NCBI RefSeq assembly: GCF_001440405.1
Contig: NZ_LLXX01000172.1
Span: 1 to 39,054 of the forward strand
DNA from: Bradyrhizobium valentinum
GTDB lineage: Bacteria > Pseudomonadota > Alphaproteobacteria > Rhizobiales > Xanthobacteraceae
Reading direction: 5' to 3'
Length of the DNA: 39,054 bases
This document shows positions 32,319-39,054 of this stretch, piece by piece. Under the pieces are notes generated by a model, which searched no databases, had not been told where the DNA came from, and saw only the letters and a list, made by a program, of their open reading frames with translations. The position numbers and the translations under genes were made by a program. Each line of letters starts with the position of its first letter. The first letter of the stretch is position 1.

Positions 32319-33287
32319 CTACATCGTGATCTTTGCGGCCGCGATCACGGGCCCCCATTTGGCGAGTTCGCCGGCGACAAACGCCTTGAGGTCTTCCGGA
32401 GAGCCTCCAACGCCTTGCAGGGCGTTTTGCGCGAGGACGGACTTGCCCTTGTCGCTTTCCAGGAAGGCGTTCACTGCATTGTTCATCTTGCTCACGATCT
32501 CAGGCGGCGTACCGGTCGGCGCGACGATCGCGTACCACGCGGTCGCCTCGAACCCCTTAAATCCCGCTTCCTGCACCGTCGGCACATCGGGCAGTTGCGC
32601 GACGCGCTGGCTCGTCGTCACCGCCAGTGCGCGAATCTTGCCGCCGGCCACCAGCGGCAGATAGGTCGGCATGAAATCCATGGCGACGTTGACTTGTCCT
32701 CCCAGCAGGTCCGTGATCAGCGGCGCTGAGCCGCGATAAGGCACGTGCGTCATGTCCACGCCGGCAAACTGCTGAATCAGCGCCGAGGTAATGTGTCCGA
32801 GCGTGCCGTTGCCGGGAACGCCGACATTGACCTTGCCGGGGTTCTGCTTGGCATAGGCGATCAGGTCGGGAAGCGTCTTCGCCGGAAAGTCCGATGTCGC
32901 CGCAATGATCATTGGAGACTTGGCGACGAGCACGACCGGCGTGAAGTCTCGCTCGGAGTCGTAAGCCAGGCCCTTATACATGAATTTGTTGAGCGCGATC
33001 GGCGCCGGCGTTCCGAATAGCCACGTATAGCCATCGGCAGTCGCCTTGGCGACCGACGCTCCGCCGAGATTGCCGCCCGCGCCTGCGCGGTTCTCGACGA
33101 TGAACTGCTTGCCGAAGTTTTCGCTCAGCATATTGGCGACGGCGCGTGCGAGGGTATCAACGGCGGCGCCAGCCGGGAACGGCACAATCATGGTGACCGG
33201 GCGATCCGGCCACTCTTGCGCGACGGCGCGGTGACACGGCGCAAGAGCAAGTGCGAGCCCCAGAAGGCCGAAAGTGAGCAGGCGCAT
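32319..33287 (-). CDS. Bug family (tripartite tricarboxylate transporter receptor) substrate-binding protein
   Basis: A 322-residue periplasmic binding protein. The signal peptide is MRLLTFGLLGLALALAPCHR, cleaved near AVAQE. Family hallmarks follow: WPDRPVTMIVPFPAGAAVDT, IVENRAGAGGNLGGASVAKA, DGYTW, and THVPYRGSAPLITDLLGGQV. The ATG at 33287 follows GGAGAA; an in-frame extension upstream is rejected because the signal starts here. It begins only 4 bp after the secreted hydrolase gene, so the hydrolase may release the acid that this protein captures. No TctA/TctB membrane genes are nearby. Confidence 0.92.
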   Translation of the reverse strand: MRLLTFGLLGLALALAPCHRAVAQEWPDRPVTMIVPFPAGAAVDTLARAVANMLSENFGKQFIVENRAGAGGNLGGASVAKATADGYTWLFGTPAPIALNKFMYKGLAYDSERDFTPVVLVAKSPMIIAATSDFPAKTLPDLIAYAKQNPGKVNVGVPGNGTLGHITSALIQQFAGVDMTHVPYRGSAPLITDLLGGQVNVAMDFMPTYLPLVAGGKIRALAVTTSQRVAQLPDVPTVQEAGFKGFEATAWYAIVAPTGTPPEIVSKMNNAVNAFLESDKGKSVLAQNALQGVGGSPEDLKAFVAGELAKWGPVIAAAKITM

Positions 33288-33291
33288 GCGC

Positions 33292-34368
33292 TTATTCTCC
33301 GGCAAACTTGTCGAGGCCCTTGCGGTGCAACCATTTGGATAGTTCGTCCGCAACGGCTTCGTTGTTGAGATCGGCAAAGGCGATGTGCGTGTTACCGCGC
33401 AAGCCAGCGTCAGGAAGCAGCAGGACCTCGCAATCTCCGCCGTGCCGATTAACGATATCGCAGAAGGTCCGCGCCACCTTGACCGAGGTGGCCCAGATGG
33501 GACGCGTGTCGGTGTAGTCGCCGAACACCATCTGGATCGGAAACTTCGTCAGCTTCTTGAACTCCGCCAGCGGCACGGAATTGGGACCGTACGGCGCGCT
33601 CGGCTTGGGCTCGGGTCCCTCGCCCTCCGGGAAGATGAAGCCCGGCGTCTCATAGGCAACGATGCCCTTCATGTTGTCGCTCTTTGCCTTGAGCGCCGAC
33701 AACAGCGCACGCCAGCCGCCCGCGGAATTGGTGACGGCAACGATGGGGCCAACCTTGTCGATGGCCTGACCACCGGCCTCCGCCTGCAACAATGCGTTCT
33801 CGAGCGTATCGAACTCGTCGTAACGGGCGCGCGTCGCCTGGTTCCAGGCTTCCCGATCGGCCGTCGGAAACTGCAGACCCGGATGCCAGTTCAAATAGGT
33901 GAGGCCGAAACGCCAGGCGGCGAAGTTGCGCTGATCGAAATAGTCAGGCGTGTAGGTGATCGGCTCGCAGCTCCAGTTCGCGCGACCGACGCGCGGGCCG
34001 TCCCACAGATAAACCGGATACCCCTTGCGCAGGAAAATGCTCTTGTAACCTTCGCCCCCGTCCCAGCGGTTCTCCCACACCTTCGTGCTGGAGCTGTGCC
34101 ACATGATCAGGCCGACGCTGCGCCTTTTCGCCGGGATGAAGTACTCAACGTAACCATGATCACAGGAGAGCGTCTGGCTTGGATCACCGGGCTTGGTGAC
34201 AACCTTGCCGCCAACTTCATACGCGCCCGTTGATTCCAGGATGATCGGAGGCTTCGGTTTGCGATCCTCTTCAGCGAAGGCCGTATTGCTCAGTCCGGCA
34301 AGCAACAATGCTGCAGCAAACGGCTGCAACCGTTGACAGCCTTTCGAATGGCCTCTACCGCAATTCAT
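33292..34368 (-). CDS. Secreted alpha/beta hydrolase-fold protein
   Basis: A 358-residue exported enzyme. The signal peptide contains LQPFAAALLLAGLSNTAFAE. The hydrolase core shows strand VGLIMWHSSSTKVWENRW, then the oxyanion-side segment YPVYLWDGPRVGRANWSCEP, the nucleophile elbow VAVTNSAGGW with Ser215 (TNSAG rather than the usual GxSxG), and the catalytic His328 in GNTHIAF; Asp in FGDYTDTRP is a plausible acid. Such proteins hydrolyse esters or lactones in the periplasm. It sits between the DUF6282-like gene (55 bp) and the Bug binding protein (4 bp) of the leftward operon. Substrate unknown; I know no characterised close relative. Confidence 0.8.
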   Translation of the reverse strand: MNCGRGHSKGCQRLQPFAAALLLAGLSNTAFAEEDRKPKPPIILESTGAYEVGGKVVTKPGDPSQTLSCDHGYVEYFIPAKRRSVGLIMWHSSSTKVWENRWDGGEGYKSIFLRKGYPVYLWDGPRVGRANWSCEPITYTPDYFDQRNFAAWRFGLTYLNWHPGLQFPTADREAWNQATRARYDEFDTLENALLQAEAGGQAIDKVGPIVAVTNSAGGWRALLSALKAKSDNMKGIVAYETPGFIFPEGEGPEPKPSAPYGPNSVPLAEFKKLTKFPIQMVFGDYTDTRPIWATSVKVARTFCDIVNRHGGDCEVLLLPDAGLRGNTHIAFADLNNEAVADELSKWLHRKGLDKFAGE

Positions 34369-34423
34369 GATCTGCCTCCCTCCCCTGGGCGCGCCGCTTT
34401 TCGCGGACTTCGCGCTTGTCTTG

Positions 34424-35395
34424 CTAGGCGGCGTTCTGCGCGGCCGACTGCGTCACCGGTAGATTCAAGAACCGCGCAGCATTGTCGCTGATGAGCTTCC
34501 TGATCGCAGGCCGCGGCATCTGCAGATCGAGCAGGATCTGCGTGATGCTGCGGAAACCATCGACCGGGCGCTGCGAGCCCTGCAGCCCGAGATCGGACGA
34601 CAAAATCGTATTGTCGACGCCGGCAACTTCGATTAGGTGCGCGAGATCATCCGGGCTGTACTTCAAGGATTTTCCCTCGATGAACATGCAGATCGAATGT
34701 TCCATCTTGACGCCGCCGGCGACGAGCTGGCGGATATCGGTGTCGTTGCAGCCGACGATGTAGGTCGGATGATTGACCATCATCTTCTTGACGCCGCGCC
34801 GCGCTGCCTCGTCGAACAGGATGTGCAGTTCGCTCGCAGGCAGGTGCCCACCGGCCAGGATGATGTCAGCTTCGGCAATGAGGTCGATGACCTTCCTGGT
34901 GTCATCCGTGAGCTTGCCGTTGGCGTCGAGCGCGGAAAGCGGAATCGGATCGAGCATCTTCTGCGCGGTCTTTGGAAAGGTCGAATTTCCGGCCGCCATG
35001 GCTTTGATATGGTTCGCCGCCGACAGCGTCGGCATCCAGACGATCTTGGCGCCGAGCTTGATCGCGTGGTCGACGGCATGCGGGTTGATGCCACCAGACG
35101 CATTGTTCAGCACAATGCCGGAGAACAGCTTTACATTGGTTTCGGGGAACAGCTTCTCCAAGAGGATCGCATGCGCCATGCCGGCATAGAAGTGATCCTT
35201 GTAGAGCACGGCGCGGAATTTCGCTTCCGCCGCATCGAGCAGTTCCTCGTGATGATCGAGGATGCGCGGCATGGCCGCCGGCCCGCTATGGCAGTGCAGA
35301 TCGATCGCACCTACCAGAAGCTCGGCGACTTCCGCCGCCCGCAACAGCGGCGGCAGCGGCACCGTGTTCGGATAGGACACTTGCTTGTCGGCCAT
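34424..35395 (-). CDS. DUF6282-like metal-dependent amidohydrolase-fold protein
   Basis: A 323-residue cytoplasmic protein with a metal-enzyme barrel layout: His34-x-His36 in AIDLHCHSGPA, KDHFYAG with His68, GGHLPASEL, MVNHPTYI, and the late acidic SSDLGLQGSQ. These are the positions where amidohydrolase/PHP-type enzymes bind divalent metals. It is probably a hydrolase or decarboxylase on a small acid. I believe it belongs to DUF6282, from memory. It is the third gene of the leftward operon, 37 bp after the cupin. No experimentally known function. Confidence 0.8.
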   Translation of the reverse strand: MADKQVSYPNTVPLPPLLRAAEVAELLVGAIDLHCHSGPAAMPRILDHHEELLDAAEAKFRAVLYKDHFYAGMAHAILLEKLFPETNVKLFSGIVLNNASGGINPHAVDHAIKLGAKIVWMPTLSAANHIKAMAAGNSTFPKTAQKMLDPIPLSALDANGKLTDDTRKVIDLIAEADIILAGGHLPASELHILFDEAARRGVKKMMVNHPTYIVGCNDTDIRQLVAGGVKMEHSICMFIEGKSLKYSPDDLAHLIEVAGVDNTILSSDLGLQGSQRPVDGFRSITQILLDLQMPRPAIRKLISDNAARFLNLPVTQSAAQNAA

Positions 35396-35432
35396 GGTCA
35401 GGGCCCTTTCGGTTACGTGTCAGACGGCGGAC

Positions 35433-36353
35433 TTACCCGGCGGAGGTTTGCGCGGGCATCGGATAATCGTCTTCGTTCAGCACCCAGCCCGGCTTCGCCG
35501 AAAAATCCAGGCGCGGCGGGCAGAAGATGTCGACGAGAACATTGAGCTTGGGATCGACGGCCTGCGAGGTGTGAATCGCCGGCGGCGGGATCACAGCGAT
35601 GGAAGGCGACCCGCAGCTTTCGTGATCGTCGTTACGCCACTGCGCCATGTCGGTCGTCCAGGGCCAGCGCAGGTGATGAACAAAGGTGCCGGCCAGCGCC
35701 AGCGAACATTGTTCGAAATCGTCGTGATGGTGCGGCGACATCTTGCTCGGATCGCGCGGGCCGTTTCTCGGTTCGAGGAAATTCACCATGAAGGTCGAGC
35801 AGCGGAAGATGCGCCCGAACCGGCCCGGCGTCGCCGCGACGTCGAGACTGTAGGTGCGGATCTTCGGCCCACCGGCGGCTTCCGGCCACGGCTCGAACGG
35901 CGGCAGATTGGGATGCGCCTTCGCGTAGGAGGCGGCGTTGGAGCACAACCTGGCGAGATCTTCGGATCGCGTCGTCATCATGCGCACCACCTTGGCGGCG
36001 CCGAGCAGCGTGACCGAGCTTGCACCCGCCGGCACGAAACTGATGGTATGGCCGTTGACGACCCTGCGCTCGTTACCCCACACGATCTCGGCGCCCGCCC
36101 CTGGATCGGGAAGCAGCACGACATATTCATCCGGTTGGTCGGCCCGGCTCAGCACCGCGCCCTTGTCGGCATCGCTATAGGCGATGATGAAGTTCTGGCC
36201 GCGGGCGTACCAGGTGCGTGCGCCGTTTTGACTTTCGGCCGGCGGCGTTTCGTAGAATTTCGCATACTCAGCGCCCGCAAAGTGGGTGGCGGCCGGTCCC
36301 GTGCCGACCGGAGCGGCGGCGAGCGCGGCGCGAGGATCAGTGCTGTGATACAT
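35433..36353 (-). CDS. Cupin-fold protein, probable bicupin
   Basis: A 306-residue protein. The C-terminal half holds a cupin with a clear metal site: MSPHHHDDFEQCSLALAG (His cluster plus Glu) and PPPAIHTSQAVDP (second motif His). The N-terminal half has a weaker cupin-like run (DEYVVLLPDPGAGAEIVWG, then NERRVVNGHTISFVPAG), so it may be a double cupin. Cupins of this size include dioxygenases and isomerases of oxo acids or aromatics. Start at 36353 (GGATGG upstream) is chosen over 36362; either way it overlaps the aldolase gene (36337). Two internal HHLRWPWTT-type segments are unassigned. Reaction unknown. Confidence 0.75.
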   Translation of the reverse strand: MYHSTDPRAALAAAPVGTGPAATHFAGAEYAKFYETPPAESQNGARTWYARGQNFIIAYSDADKGAVLSRADQPDEYVVLLPDPGAGAEIVWGNERRVVNGHTISFVPAGASSVTLLGAAKVVRMMTTRSEDLARLCSNAASYAKAHPNLPPFEPWPEAAGGPKIRTYSLDVAATPGRFGRIFRCSTFMVNFLEPRNGPRDPSKMSPHHHDDFEQCSLALAGTFVHHLRWPWTTDMAQWRNDDHESCGSPSIAVIPPPAIHTSQAVDPKLNVLVDIFCPPRLDFSAKPGWVLNEDDYPMPAQTSAG

Positions 36354-37155
36354 GCGAGCCATCCGTGGTTTGAACGAGGGTTTTGAAGTCCGAGAGCGTT
36401 TGCGCTGCGGCCCGGCGCATCTGGCCCTGATCCGACGATATGATGAAGGCGCTGGCGCCCAAGTCGGCGAAATCCTTGGCTTCCGCCGCGCTCGCGACCA
36501 TCACGCAGACCGGCTTGGCGACTTTCTTCGCCGCTGCAATCACCCTGGTAACCGCGTCCTTCACGGAAGCGTCCGCCGACGATTTGGCGCCGAGGGAAAC
36601 GGTGAGATCACCACGCCCGATAAAGAGCCCGTGGATTCCGTCGACGGCAGCGATGGCGTCGATCTGATCAAGCGCTTCGGGATCCTCGATCATCGCGATC
36701 GTGCAGACCGATGCGTCCTGTTCGTCGACGAGGGCCCACATCGGCGTGCCGCCATAGGCGCCGGCGCGGGCCGAGCCGGAATAGCCGCGCCGCCCACCGC
36801 GGTATCGCGTGGCGGCCGCAATCGCGCGCGCCTTCTCGACCGTCGCGACATGAGGCACCAGCGCACCGGCTGCGCCGCAATCCAGGCAGGACAGGATCTT
36901 GGCCGGATCGTCCGACGACACCCGCACGATGCCTGCGAGGTTGCTGGCGCGCGCCGCCAGCAACATGACATCAGTCATCGCGCGATCGATCGGCGCGTGC
37001 TCCTCGTCGATCACGATGAAATCGTAGCCGAGCGCGCCGAATATCTCGGTCGCATGCGTGGTCGGCGTCTTGATAAATGAGCCGACGACGGTCTGCCGCG
37101 CGGAGAAGCGGCGGCGGAATGACGAAAAATGCGGCCTGACGACGTCTCCGGACAC
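36337..37155 (-). CDS. HpcH/HpaI aldolase (citrate lyase beta-like) family protein
   Basis: A 272-residue class II aldolase that splits 2-keto-hydroxy acids into pyruvate and an aldehyde. Motifs: YDFIVIDEEHAPIDRAM, the metal Glu in AMIEDPEALDQID, GLFIGRGDLTVSLG, and the phosphate-binding-like RGGRRGYSGSARAGAYGG. The start is GTG at 37155, directly after the strong site GGGGAGGAG; an upstream in-frame ATG at 37230 is rejected. It is the first gene of the seven-gene leftward operon, 138 bp from the divergent IclR gene. The aldehyde it makes could be handled by the dehydrogenase at the operon's end. Natural substrate unknown. Confidence 0.9.
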   Translation of the reverse strand: MSGDVVRPHFSSFRRRFSARQTVVGSFIKTPTTHATEIFGALGYDFIVIDEEHAPIDRAMTDVMLLAARASNLAGIVRVSSDDPAKILSCLDCGAAGALVPHVATVEKARAIAAATRYRGGRRGYSGSARAGAYGGTPMWALVDEQDASVCTIAMIEDPEALDQIDAIAAVDGIHGLFIGRGDLTVSLGAKSSADASVKDAVTRVIAAAKKVAKPVCVMVASAAEAKDFADLGASAFIISSDQGQMRRAAAQTLSDFKTLVQTTDGSHVSQH

Positions 37156-37270
37156 GGTTGCTCCTCCCCGGCCATCTGCACGGGCCGCCTTCAGAAGGCG
37201 GGCTCCGGCGTGGCGCTTGGCGAAAACCATTGCAGGGAGGACGCCGGCGGGCCATAGCTATTCCGCTGCG

Positions 37271-37285
37271 TTCCACCAGGTGGAA
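37271..37285. promoter_or_regulatory. 15-bp palindrome before the IclR gene, candidate IclR operator
   Basis: TTCCACC-A-GGTGGAA is a perfect inverted repeat with a one-base centre, ending 8 bp before the iclR-type ATG. Its AGGTGG also serves as the ribosome site. A repressor bound here would block its own gene and could reach the leftward operon. Confidence 0.6.
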
Positions 37286-37293
37286 TTCTGGAT

Positions 37294-38073
37294 ATGCCAC
37301 TCAAATCCGACACCGTCGAAGCCGCCTCCCGCACGCTGTTGCTGCTGGAGGAGCTCAATCGCCACCGCGTCACTTCGATCGACCGCCTGCACAAGGCGAC
37401 TGGGCTGCCGAAATCGACGGTCGTGCGGTTGATGAAATCACTCTGCGCAATGGGCTATGCCGCGAACGATCGGCGGCAGGGAGGCTACGCGGTCGCCTCG
37501 CGGGTCAAGTCGCTGAGCAACGGCTTTCACGGCGATCCGCTGGTGGTGGAGGCCGCGCGCCCGTGGGCGATCGCCTTCACGCGACAATATCACTGGCCGA
37601 TCGCCATCGCCGTGCTCGACAGAAGTTCTGTCGTGGTCCGCTTCAGCACCATTCCCGACAGCCCGGTCTCGCCATTCCACGGCACCCTCAATATGCAGCT
37701 CAGCCTGCTCGGGCGGGCGTTGGGGCGCGCCTATCTGGCCTTCTGTCCAGTGAGCGAACGGTCGATGCTGCTCGACGCACTGACGCGATCCCAGGAACCT
37801 GAAGACAAGCTCGCCACCGAGCGCAAACGCGCGTTGTCGTTGCTGGCCACGATCCGCAAGCAAGGCTTCGCCGAACGCGACCCAATGGTCGAACCGCGCT
37901 CGTCGAACACGATCGCGATTCCCATCATCGTCAACCGGCGCGTGCTCGCCACCGTCGGTATGACCTACTTCACATCGGCGCTCGACCGCACAGACGTCAT
38001 CCAGCGCTACGTGCCGCTTCTGAAGGGTCTGGCCGACAACATTGCGGCAAGCGTCTCATCGTTGCAGGAGTGA
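37294..38073 (+). CDS. IclR family transcriptional regulator (MhpR-like)
   Basis: A 259-residue regulator. Residues 5-70 form the IclR winged helix (VEAASRTLLLLEELNRHRVT, then IDRLHKATGLPKSTVVRLMK). The ligand domain carries typical IclR patterns: LLGRALGRAYLAFCPVSERS, IRKQGFAERDP and SSNTIAIPIIVNRRVLATVG. Overall it resembles MhpR-type activators of aromatic-acid catabolism. It diverges from the aldolase-cupin-hydrolase operon and almost certainly controls it. The palindrome just before its start suggests autoregulation. Its transcript ends at a hairpin at 38077. Confidence 0.93.
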   Translation: MPLKSDTVEAASRTLLLLEELNRHRVTSIDRLHKATGLPKSTVVRLMKSLCAMGYAANDRRQGGYAVASRVKSLSNGFHGDPLVVEAARPWAIAFTRQYHWPIAIAVLDRSSVVVRFSTIPDSPVSPFHGTLNMQLSLLGRALGRAYLAFCPVSERSMLLDALTRSQEPEDKLATERKRALSLLATIRKQGFAERDPMVEPRSSNTIAIPIIVNRRVLATVGMTYFTSALDRTDVIQRYVPLLKGLADNIAASVSSLQE

Positions 38074-38076
38074 GTT

Positions 38077-38104
38077 GAGATCGCCCGAAGGCGGTCTCTG
38101 TTTA
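38077..38104 (+). terminator. Terminator of the IclR gene
   Basis: GAGATCGCC pairs with GGCGGTCTC (one G-T pair) around loop CGAA, followed by TGTTTAG. It begins 4 bp after the stop codon. Confidence 0.65.
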
Positions 38105-38259
38105 GCTCCGATGGGGCTGGCTGATCAGGCTACGAAAGAGCAGCATGATTGCGGCGTCGATAGGCCAGGAAGCCGACGCCAGCAACAAGCGCGACTTGAA
38201 ATCGATGCCGGACTCTTCAACGGAAAGGGAGTAACTTTCAGAATTTCAGTGAGTGAGCG

Positions 38260-38336
38260 TGGTAGCGAGAGAGGGACTCGAACCCCCGACCCCAGGATTA
38301 TGATTCCCGTGCTCTAACCAGCTGAGCTACCTCGCC
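38260..38336 (-). tRNA. tRNA-Met (CAT anticodon, elongator type)
   Basis: A 77-base tRNA on the minus strand. The acceptor GGCGAGG pairs with CTCGCT-type sequence (two G-U pairs); the D arm is TAGCTCAGCTGGTTAGAGCA; the anticodon loop holds CAT within GGGAATCATAATCC; the T arm has GGTTCGAGTCC; the CCA end is encoded. The sequence fits elongator tRNA-Met. A modified CAT anticodon reading Ile is a less likely alternative. A near-consensus promoter lies upstream at 38384-38412. Confidence 0.95.
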
Positions 38337-38383
38337 ACGGTTCACCGTCACGGCACACTGTACCGCATTCGCGAACGCGCGGC

Positions 38384-38412
38384 ATATAAGGAGTGGGTCG
38401 CGGACCTGTCAA
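38384..38412 (-). promoter_or_regulatory. Housekeeping promoter of the tRNA-Met gene
   Basis: On the minus strand, TTGACA (38407-38412) is followed after 17 bases by TTATAT (38384-38389). Transcription would start near 38377, about 40 bases before the tRNA. Confidence 0.7.
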
Positions 38413-38452
38413 GCAAAGCCGGCGGTCCGGCCAAGCACTTGCAAAAATGGCG

Positions 38453-38815
38453 CTATTTCGGCCGGATTGTCGGGTCGCCGCCGGGGCTGCCGGGCGGCGG
38501 AATCACCGGCGTCTTGCCGCCGTCCGGCGGCGGAGGGGCGTGCATTTCGGGATCGACGCCTGGGGGCGGACACAATACGCCGTCCGAGCGGGCAAGCTTG
38601 TCGCCTAGCGGCTCGGTCCGCTGGCCCGTGGTTGTTCCCTCCGGAGCCTTCTCGCCGGGCTTCGGCAACGGCTGCATCGGTGCGCAATCGGCGGCGCGCT
38701 GCGGCGATGGCGGCGCGGTCTGGGCCGGCGGCGTGGTCGGACTTGGCGGGGCCTGTGCCCTTGCCACGTCGGCGGCGGCCATCAACACACATGACATCAG
38801 AAGTGCGCGTTTCAT
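38453..38815 (-). CDS. Small secreted proline-rich protein of unknown function
   Basis: A 120-residue protein with signal peptide MKRALLMSCVLMAAADVARA. The mature part is low complexity and proline-rich (PPSPTTPPAQTAPPSPQRAA), has two cysteines (ADCAP and VLCPPPGVD) that could form a disulphide, and ends PPPGSPGGDPTIRPK. No domain is recognised. No good ribosome site precedes the ATG; it is partly inside a small inverted repeat (TGCAGG at 38815 with CCTGCA at 38829). It stands alone between the tRNA and an unidentified gene. Confidence 0.7.
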   Translation of the reverse strand: MKRALLMSCVLMAAADVARAQAPPSPTTPPAQTAPPSPQRAADCAPMQPLPKPGEKAPEGTTTGQRTEPLGDKLARSDGVLCPPPGVDPEMHAPPPPDGGKTPVIPPPGSPGGDPTIRPK

Positions 38816-38871
38816 GCAGGGGAAACGGCCTGCACTTACGGAGGTTCCGCAGTCAAACTGTCGCTTTTTGC

Positions 38872-38921
38872 TTGACGCGTTTTCTTAACGCGAAACGGCC
38901 TCCACTTCGCTCGAAACGCTA
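38872..38921. repeat. Intergenic palindromic repeat of Bradyrhizobium type
   Basis: The stretch runs from TTGACGCGTTTTCTTAACGCG to CCACTTCGCTCGAAACGCT. It has nested inverted repeats (CGCGTT with AACGCG; GCGTTT with AAACGC at the ends). I recall near-identical units scattered in intergenic regions of Bradyrhizobium genomes. Part of it (GAAACGGCCTCCACTT, 38892-38907) recurs with one change at 38822-38837. Confidence 0.6.
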
Positions 38922-38927
38922 TTTGCT

Positions 38928-39053
38928 TCACGTTTTCCGAAAACGGATCAGCGAAAAATGTCCCATCGGCGGCATCGGCCGCCGCTCGGTCAGGGTGACG
39001 CCGCCATGTTTGGCGGACCAGTCGGTCAGCCGTTCCCAGGGGAATTCCGGCCG
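38928..39053 (-). CDS. C-terminal end of an unidentified gene (cut by window edge)
   Basis: Forty-one residues read in from the right edge to a TGA at 38928: RPEFPWERLTDWSAKHGGVT, then LTERRPMPPMGHFSLIRFRK and a final T. The sequence looks like normal coding DNA (compact, charged and aromatic mix). The ending loosely recalls SAM-dependent methyltransferases but is too short to assign. The rest lies outside the window. Confidence 0.55.
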   Translation of the reverse strand, partial: RPEFPWERLTDWSAKHGGVTLTERRPMPPMGHFSLIRFRKT

Positions 39054-39054
39054 C

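Noticed and set aside
1..39054. CRISPR array, prophage, transposon, restriction-modification or toxin-antitoxin system
   Set aside because: No regularly spaced repeats, transposase or integrase motifs, or paired toxin genes were seen anywhere in the window.

Overview
The window looks like chromosomal DNA of a high-GC alphaproteobacterium, most likely Bradyrhizobium or a close relative (Bradyrhizobiaceae). The evidence is the dense metabolic gene content, two orphan Bug-type (tripartite tricarboxylate receptor) binding proteins, NitT/TauT-type ABC uptake, the nirB-nirD-nasA // narK arrangement, and an intergenic palindromic element near the right end of a type I recall from Bradyrhizobium genomes. 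There are no phage genes, transposases, CRISPR arrays or obvious islands. The genus is an inference from style, not a database result.

Left part (1-9 kb): a truncated MarR regulator diverges from a GntR/FCD regulator that heads an apparent operon: ABC binding protein, permease, ATPase, second permease, NodB-fold deacetylase, FAH-family hydrolase and a short MetE-like zinc methyltransferase. This reads as uptake plus breakdown of a small, possibly methylated or ring-containing compound that I cannot name. Converging on it is a three-gene unit with stop/start overlaps (DUF2778 peptidoglycan-type enzyme, small unknown protein, SnoaL-like protein).

Middle left (9.2-18.7 kb): four leftward genes (SDR, VOC, carboxymuconolactone-decarboxylase-like, DOPA-dioxygenase-like) diverge from a LacI regulator across a perfect 14-bp palindrome. 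Then come a Bug binding protein, a leftward ferredoxin-P450 pair, a divergent TetR, an NhaA antiporter overlapping TetR, and an exported protein of unknown function.

Nitrate assimilation (18.7-27.9 kb): leftward nirB-nirD-nasA and rightward narK share a 652-bp control region. It holds a strong sigma-54 promoter match for narK, a partial one for nirB, a 16-bp palindrome, and a leader hairpin whose six-base loop fits the NasT/ANTAR rule. Directly after narK is a PP2C phosphatase/Ser-Thr kinase fusion with a C-terminal membrane anchor, a candidate switch for nitrate uptake.

Right part (27.9-38.1 kb): a succinate-semialdehyde-type dehydrogenase, a decayed SDR start, and a lone PilZ protein. Then a seven-gene leftward operon (HpaI-type aldolase, cupin, metal-site DUF6282-like protein, secreted alpha/beta hydrolase, Bug binding protein, SDR, aldehyde dehydrogenase) lies opposite an IclR regulator with a 15-bp palindrome in front of it. 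This is the strongest candidate for an undescribed pathway. The window ends with a tRNA-Met with a clear promoter, a small secreted proline-rich protein, a palindromic repeat and the tail of an unidentified gene.
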